A stretch of 64,000 nucleotides of DNA, from assembly GCA_944323785.1 (NCBI GenBank), contig CALUTU010000009.1, positions 29,616-93,615 of the forward strand. The letters run 5' to 3'. A program made the translations under genes and the position numbers. This stretch comes from an uncultured Bacteroidales bacterium (GTDB lineage Bacteria > Bacteroidota > Bacteroidia > Bacteroidales > UBA932). Under the pieces are notes generated by a model. That model was not told the origin of the DNA. It made no database searches and worked only from the letters and a program-made list of their open reading frames with translations. Positions 59,101 through 64,000 of the stretch are shown piece by piece. Numbering within the stretch: position 1 is the stretch's first letter; every line of letters starts with the position of its first letter.

Positions 59101-61611
59101 ATGAATACCAATACTTACGATGAAGCCTTGAAGGAAAGCAGGGAGTATTTCCACGGAGATGAGCTGGCAGCCTCCGTATGGATTAACAAATACGCCATGA
59201 AGGACTCCTTCGGCAACCTATATGAGACATCCCCTGACCAGATGCACTGGAGACTGGCCAACGAGTTCGCCAGAATTGAGTCCAAATATCCCAACCCGAT
59301 GTCAGCTGACGAGATCCACGGGCTGCTCAAAGACTTCAGATATGTCATACCCCAGGGAGGTCCTATGGCCGGTATCGGCAACAACTACCAGATAGCCTCC
59401 CTGTCCAACTGCTTCGTCATCGGCAACAAGCACGAGGCCGACTCATACGGCGGTATCATGAAGATAGACGAGGAGCAGGTGCAGCTGATGAAACGCCGCG
59501 GCGGTGTGGGTCATGACCTGTCGCACATCCGTCCTACCGGAAGTCCGGTACTCAACAGTGCCCTAACCTCCACAGGAGTCGTGCCTTTTATGGAAAGGTA
59601 TTCCAACTCCACCCGCGAGGTCGCCCAGGACGGTCGCCGCGGAGCCCTCATGCTGACCATATCGATCAAGCACCCGGATGCCGAGAACTTCATCGACGCC
59701 AAGCTCGAGAAAGGCAAGGTGACCGGAGCCAACGTATCCGTAAGAATTGACGACGAATTCATGCGCTGCGCCCTCAGCGGCAAGCCTTATATACAGAAAT
59801 ACCCTATCGACTCGGACAATCCCAAAGTGACCAAGGAGATTGACGCCGCCGCCCTGTGGAAGAAGATCATCCACAACGCCTGGCAGTCCGCCGAGCCCGG
59901 AGTGCTCTTCTGGGACACCGTCATCCGCGAGTCCATCCCGGACTGCTATGCAGACCTGGGCTACAAGACCATAAGCACCAACCCCTGCGGTGAGATACCC
60001 CTCTGCCCCTATGACTCATGCAGACTCATAGCCATGAACCTCTACTCCTATGTCAAGGATCCGTTTACACGCGAGGCATCGTTTGACTTCGACCTGTTCA
60101 GGGAGCATGTGACCAAGGCCATGAGGCTTATGGACGACCTGATCGACCTGGAGATGGAGAAGATAGAGGCTATCCTGGAAAAGATCAAGAGCGACCCCGA
60201 GGACGAAGATGTCAAGCGCACCGAATACGAGCTCTGGCTCAAGATACGCGAGAAATCCCTTGGCGGACGCCGCACTGGCCTGGGTATCACCGCAGAAGGC
60301 GATATGCTGGCTGCTCTCGGGCTGACCTACGGCTCAGATGCGTCGATCGACTTTGCCGTCAAGGTGCAGAAGACCCTGGCTCTTGCAGCCTATGCGTCAT
60401 CCGTCAACATGGCCAAGGAGAGAGGAGCATTCCCCATCTTCGACGCCAGGCGCGAGGAGAACAACCCGATGATCGCCCGCATCCGCAAGGAGGACGAGGA
60501 TCTCTACGACAACATGGTCCGCTACGGCCGCCGCAACATATCCATGCTTACCATAGCTCCTACCGGAACCACTTCCTTGATGACCCAGACCACATCCGGT
60601 ATCGAGCCTGTCTTCCTGCCTTTCTACAAGAGACGCCGCAAGGTCAACCCCAATGACCTCAACGCAGTGGTAGCCTTCAAGGACGAGAACGGAGACTGCT
60701 TCGAGGAGTACTACGTGTTCCATCATCATTTCCTCACCTGGTGCGCTGTCAACGGCTACGATGTCGAGCAGGTAAAGCAGATGAGCGAAGAGGAAGTCGC
60801 CGCACTGGTCAAGAAGTCACCTTACAACAAGGCCACGTCCAACGACATCGACTGGGTGGCCAAGGTGAAGATGCAGGGCAGGCTCCAGAAATGGGTGGAC
60901 CACTCGATAAGCGTGACCGTCAACCTGCCTCACGACATCAAGGAGGAGATGGTGGCCGAGGTGTACCGCACGGCCTGGGAGTCCGGCTGCAAGGGCGTGA
61001 CCGTCTACCGTGACGGCTCCCGCACCGGAGTGCTCGTATCGGCCAAGGACGGCGCCGGAGTCATCAAGCCCAAGAAGAGACCCAAGTCCCTTGAAGCCGA
61101 CGTGATCCGCTTCAAGAACGGCAACGAGCAGTGGATAGCCTTCGTCGGCAAGCAGAACGGCAAGCCCTACGAGATCTTCACCGGTATGGTGGACGACTCC
61201 CGCAACCTGCCCGCCGCCATCACCACCGGACGCATCGTCAAGGAGAAATTCGAGGACGGGACCAGCCGTTACGACTTCCACTATACAGACCGCTACGGCT
61301 ATCCCGGAGTGCTCGGAGGTATCTCCCACATGTTCTGCCAGGAGTTCTGGAACTATGCCAAGCTCATCTCAGGCGTCATCCGCAACGGTATGCCCATCGT
61401 GGACATCCTCAACCTGGTCAAGGGCCTCAACCTCGATGACGAGAACATCAACACCTGGAAGAACGGAGTGGAGCGCGCCCTGAAGCAGTACATCCCCAAC
61501 GGCACGAAGGACGAGACCGGACAGAAGTGCGAGAAATGCGGCTCTACCAACCTCATCTACCAGGAAGGCTGTCTGATCTGCCAGGACTGCGGTCACGGAA
61601 AATGCGGTTGA
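59101..61611 (+). CDS. nrdJ: adenosylcobalamin-dependent ribonucleotide reductase (class II)
   Basis: An 836-residue reductase that makes deoxynucleotides with B12 as radical generator. Seen are the first active cysteine region (LSNCFVIG), the catalytic NPCGEIPLC, the radical-site context (TIAPTGTTSLM, a phosphate-binding loop) and the C-terminal zinc ribbon CEKCGSTNLIYQEGCLIC plus CGHGKCG. No N-terminal ATP cone is obvious. It works in air or without it, unlike class I or III. I see no cobalamin riboswitch in the 98 bp upstream. ispE follows after 4 bp. Confidence 0.93.
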   Translation: MNTNTYDEALKESREYFHGDELAASVWINKYAMKDSFGNLYETSPDQMHWRLANEFARIESKYPNPMSADEIHGLLKDFRYVIPQGGPMAGIGNNYQIASLSNCFVIGNKHEADSYGGIMKIDEEQVQLMKRRGGVGHDLSHIRPTGSPVLNSALTSTGVVPFMERYSNSTREVAQDGRRGALMLTISIKHPDAENFIDAKLEKGKVTGANVSVRIDDEFMRCALSGKPYIQKYPIDSDNPKVTKEIDAAALWKKIIHNAWQSAEPGVLFWDTVIRESIPDCYADLGYKTISTNPCGEIPLCPYDSCRLIAMNLYSYVKDPFTREASFDFDLFREHVTKAMRLMDDLIDLEMEKIEAILEKIKSDPEDEDVKRTEYELWLKIREKSLGGRRTGLGITAEGDMLAALGLTYGSDASIDFAVKVQKTLALAAYASSVNMAKERGAFPIFDARREENNPMIARIRKEDEDLYDNMVRYGRRNISMLTIAPTGTTSLMTQTTSGIEPVFLPFYKRRRKVNPNDLNAVVAFKDENGDCFEEYYVFHHHFLTWCAVNGYDVEQVKQMSEEEVAALVKKSPYNKATSNDIDWVAKVKMQGRLQKWVDHSISVTVNLPHDIKEEMVAEVYRTAWESGCKGVTVYRDGSRTGVLVSAKDGAGVIKPKKRPKSLEADVIRFKNGNEQWIAFVGKQNGKPYEIFTGMVDDSRNLPAAITTGRIVKEKFEDGTSRYDFHYTDRYGYPGVLGGISHMFCQEFWNYAKLISGVIRNGMPIVDILNLVKGLNLDDENINTWKNGVERALKQYIPNGTKDETGQKCEKCGSTNLIYQEGCLICQDCGHGKCG

Positions 61612-61615
61612 TGCC

Positions 61616-62407
61616 ATGAACATCGTCCTCTATCCGCAGCCTAAGATCAATATCGGACTGAGGGTGACAGCCCGCAGAAGCGACGGCTATCACGACATTG
61701 AGACACTTTTCTACCCTGTAGTTACACATATGGATATCCTGGAAATCATCGAGGCGGACTCCGTCTCGATGATTCATTTCGGGACAGCCTATGATCTGCC
61801 CGGAGGAGATATTGAAAAAGAACTTTGTATCAGGGCATACAGGCTGCTGCAGAAAGATTTCGGACTTCCTCCGGTAGGAATATACCTCCACAAGAATATC
61901 CCGGTAGGCGCAGGTATGGGCGGAGGCTCGTCCGATGCCGCGTGGACTCTGCGCGGACTGAACGGACTCTTCAACCTCGGGCTGGGCGATGAGCGCCTTG
62001 CAGAATATGCCGCCCGCCTGGGCAGCGACTGCCCGTTCTTCATATACGGCAGGCCCATGTACGGCAGCGGCCGGGGAGATATACTGACTCCCTGCACATC
62101 TCCCGCCATAGCACAGCTTCAGGAGAGATACCGCATAAAAGTCGTAGCCCCCGGCATCCATGTCTCCACCGCCGAAGCCTACGCATCCCTCACCCCCGAC
62201 CCTTCCGGCCGCGGACTCTCAACCCTCCTCGAGACCCTTCCCGTTGAAGAGTGGAAGGACCGCATCGTCAATGACTTCGAGCGTCCCGTCTTCGCCAGAT
62301 ACCCCGAACTGGCCCGCATCAAGCAGTCCCTCTACGACGAGGGCGCGGTCTACGCTTCCATGAGCGGCAGCGGCTCCGCCCTCTACGGCATTTTCCGAAA
62401 GGGATGA
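61616..62407 (+). CDS. ispE: 4-diphosphocytidyl-2-C-methyl-D-erythritol kinase
   Basis: A 263-residue GHMP kinase of the MEP isoprenoid pathway. It starts with PQPKINIGLRVTARRSDGYH, has the ATP loop PVGAGMGGGSSDAAW and the third GHMP motif MSGSGSALYGIF near the end. It is slightly short for the family (about 270-285). The 4-bp gap to nrdJ suggests one transcript. It connects functionally with the prenyl diphosphate synthase at 26958, which uses the pathway's products. Confidence 0.94.
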   Translation: MNIVLYPQPKINIGLRVTARRSDGYHDIETLFYPVVTHMDILEIIEADSVSMIHFGTAYDLPGGDIEKELCIRAYRLLQKDFGLPPVGIYLHKNIPVGAGMGGGSSDAAWTLRGLNGLFNLGLGDERLAEYAARLGSDCPFFIYGRPMYGSGRGDILTPCTSPAIAQLQERYRIKVVAPGIHVSTAEAYASLTPDPSGRGLSTLLETLPVEEWKDRIVNDFERPVFARYPELARIKQSLYDEGAVYASMSGSGSALYGIFRKG

Positions 62408-62428
62408 CCTATTCTGACGGATTATGCA

Positions 62429-62436
62429 TATCTTTG
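62429..62436 (+). promoter_or_regulatory. promoter box of S37 peptidase gene
   Basis: TATCTTTG fits the -7 box, 25 bp before the ATG at 62462. Confidence 0.5.
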
Positions 62437-62461
62437 CAACAATATAATCATTTGAATAATT

Positions 62462-63781
62462 ATGCGCAGAATTACATTATTTGCCACTCTGGCACTGGTT
62501 CTGTCCGCTTTCGGGGCATACGCGCTCCGGGCACAGGAGTCAGTGGCGGACCGAATCGCCGCGCTGCCTGCAGTCAAGGACGTGCAGGAGCTGGAAAGCA
62601 CCAAATTCCCCGAAAAATATCTGGTCATCTTCGAGCAGCCCATTGACCATGAGGATCCCGCAAAGGGCTCCTTCACTCAGAGAGTCGTGGTGGGCATCGT
62701 GCATCCGGACAGCGCGACCGTCGTGGTGACTGAGGGCTACGGGGCACAGTACGCTTTCGTCCCGTCCTACCGTGACGAGATATCCACTATCTTCAACACC
62801 AACAACATAGTCGTCGAGCACCGCTACTTCCTGGAGTCCACGCCCTATCCCGGAAAGGCACCCGAGGATGTCAACTGGGACTATATGAACGCTCCCAACG
62901 CCGCCGCCGACATGCACGAGGTAGTGACCGCTCTCAAGAGTATTCTCGACGGGAAATGGATCTCGACAGGTATCAGCAAAGGCGGCCAGAACACCATGAT
63001 ATACAGGACATACTACCCTGATGACGTGGACTTCTCCGTACCCTATGTAGGACCTCTCTGCCGTGCCCTCTACGACGGCAGGCACGAGCCCTTCATTGAG
63101 ACCTACGCCGGAACTCCCGAGGACAGGGAGGCCATAAAGAACTTCCAGATAGAGCTGCTGCTGCGCAAGGAGCGCCTGATGCCGGCATTTGACTCGGTCT
63201 GCATAGCCAATGACTATAAGTTCAATGTCCCGACAGACGAGGTCTACGACTTCGGAGTACTGGAGTTCTCCTTCGCTTTCTGGCAGTGGGGCTATCCCGT
63301 GGAGCAGATACCCGGGAAGGATGCCTCCGACAAGGAAGTGTTCGACTATATGATGGCCATCTGCTCTCCCGAGTACTTTGTGACCTGGAGTCCTACGTCG
63401 CCTTTCTTCGTACAGGCCGCCAAAGAGCTGGGATACTACGGCTACGACATGAAGCCTTTCAAGGAGTACAGGAAGTATTTCAGCATCAAGAACACCAAGA
63501 ATTACCTGCAGAAACTGATGCTGCCCCAGGGAGTGGACCTGGAGTTCAGCGACTACCTGTATGCCAAGATATCGGCGTTCCTGCTGTCCACCGATGCCAG
63601 GATGCTCTTCATCTACGGACAGTTTGACCCCTGGTCGGCAGTGATGCCCTCCGACCCGCACAAGGACAACATCAAGTTCTATATCCAGCCCGGAGGCAGC
63701 CACCGGGCCCGCATCGCCACATTTGACGAAGCTACCCAGAAAGAGATAAAGTCTATCCTGAGCCAGTGGCTGTATGAGTAA
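62462..63781 (+). CDS. secreted S37-family (PS-10) tripeptidyl aminopeptidase
   Basis: A 439-residue alpha/beta-hydrolase with a cleavable signal (LALVLSAFGAYALRAQ). The family N-terminal strand is FPEKYLVIFEQPIDHEDP. The nucleophile is probably S172 in TGISKGGQN, the acid D in FIYGQFDPWSA, and the histidine in GGSHRARI. The order and spacing fit peptidase S37 (Streptomyces PS-10 type), which releases tripeptides or dipeptides from N-termini. It would act in the periplasm in peptide uptake. The next gene overlaps its end by 8 bp. Confidence 0.88.
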   Translation: MRRITLFATLALVLSAFGAYALRAQESVADRIAALPAVKDVQELESTKFPEKYLVIFEQPIDHEDPAKGSFTQRVVVGIVHPDSATVVVTEGYGAQYAFVPSYRDEISTIFNTNNIVVEHRYFLESTPYPGKAPEDVNWDYMNAPNAAADMHEVVTALKSILDGKWISTGISKGGQNTMIYRTYYPDDVDFSVPYVGPLCRALYDGRHEPFIETYAGTPEDREAIKNFQIELLLRKERLMPAFDSVCIANDYKFNVPTDEVYDFGVLEFSFAFWQWGYPVEQIPGKDASDKEVFDYMMAICSPEYFVTWSPTSPFFVQAAKELGYYGYDMKPFKEYRKYFSIKNTKNYLQKLMLPQGVDLEFSDYLYAKISAFLLSTDARMLFIYGQFDPWSAVMPSDPHKDNIKFYIQPGGSHRARIATFDEATQKEIKSILSQWLYE

Positions 63782-64000
63782 TCTGCCACAGTTCAAGGAC
63801 ATAGAGTTAAGCGACAAGGAGTGGGCCGACCCGCTCCTTGCTGTTTCCGACTACCGGGCCACCGAATACTGCTTCACCTCGCTGTACATCTGGGCCGGCA
63901 TGTTCGGCACACGCATCGCCAGGTGGAAGGACTGGCTGCTGATACGTTCCGACGGAGAGGAGGGCTGCGCCAACTACATCTTCCCCGCCGGCAGCGGAGA
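63774..64000 (+). CDS. DUF2156-like protein, 5' part, cut by window end
   Basis: Seventy-five codons are visible (MSNLPQFKDIELSDKEWADP, then YRATEYCFTSLYIWAG, then WKDWLLIRSDGEEG). The opening F-x-x-I-x-L-x-D-K and the S/T-E-Y-x-F-x-x-L-x-x-W pattern are typical of Bacteroidetes DUF2156 proteins, which share the GNAT-like fold of the lysyl-phosphatidylglycerol synthase C-terminus. Function unknown. The start overlaps the S37 gene, implying coupled translation. Confidence 0.75.
   Translation, partial: MSNLPQFKDIELSDKEWADPLLAVSDYRATEYCFTSLYIWAGMFGTRIARWKDWLLIRSDGEEGCANYIFPAGSG

Overview
The window looks like chromosome of an anaerobic member of the Bacteroidales, most likely an uncultured gut lineage near Rikenellaceae/Alistipes; the genus is not fixed by the sequence. 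The evidence is the repeated Bacteroidetes-type promoter box TAnnTTTG (often with TTTG 19-20 bp upstream), many lipoproteins with BACON, fimbrillin-like or FISUMP domains, the gene order rpsL-rpsG-fusA-rpsJ, a class III fructose bisphosphatase, a B12-dependent ribonucleotide reductase and base composition near half GC. No integrase, transposase, phage gene, reverse transcriptase or CRISPR array was found.

Layout. 1-3660 (minus): str operon ending in rpsJ, then a CAT-anticodon tRNA. 3756-6118 (plus): two surface lipoproteins. 6253-8383 (plus): ornithine aminotransferase plus a CtlX-type guanidino hydrolase, a short citrulline/ornithine route. 8397-16342 (minus): a lipoprotein island with one BACON lipoprotein, a membrane TPR/AraC regulator, and a three-gene operon (BACON lipoprotein, Omp28-like thioredoxin-fold lipoprotein, BACON lipoprotein with a frameshifted signal peptide). 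16472-24932 (minus): ychF, an AspT-like transporter, class III FBPase and dnaE. 25057-25714 (plus): an MntA/HepT toxin-antitoxin pair. 25720-27935 (minus): U32 peptidase-family tRNA hydroxylation protein and a polyprenyl diphosphate synthase. 28004-30341 (plus): rsgA and a MATE transporter. 30545-35307 (minus): S41 protease, small lipoprotein, M6 metalloprotease.

35386-44430 (plus) is the most distinctive region: a lipid-anchored TPR regulator with one membrane span and a cytoplasmic LuxR-like HTH, followed by five tandem fimbrillin-like lipoproteins, four of which end in a FISUMP domain. 44431-47394 holds a CobW-type metallochaperone and, divergently, a second regulator of the same architecture. 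A 331-bp gap after it carries an orphan promoter and a hairpin that may define a small RNA. 47726-53991 (minus): GH3-family protein, recO, rdgB, EamA transporter, RNase R. 54156-57004: a beta-propeller lipoprotein, a doubtful small lipoprotein and an AAA/DUF4143 ATPase preceded by 33-bp tandem repeats that carry promoter boxes. 57222-64000 (plus): a SufC plus short SufD pair without sufB, class II RNR, ispE, an S37 peptidase and the start of a DUF2156-like gene.

Common threads are a large secreted lipoprotein repertoire, regulators that appear to span the inner membrane and sit beside these genes, and anaerobic core metabolism. Functions of the lipoprotein clusters are inferred from domains only.
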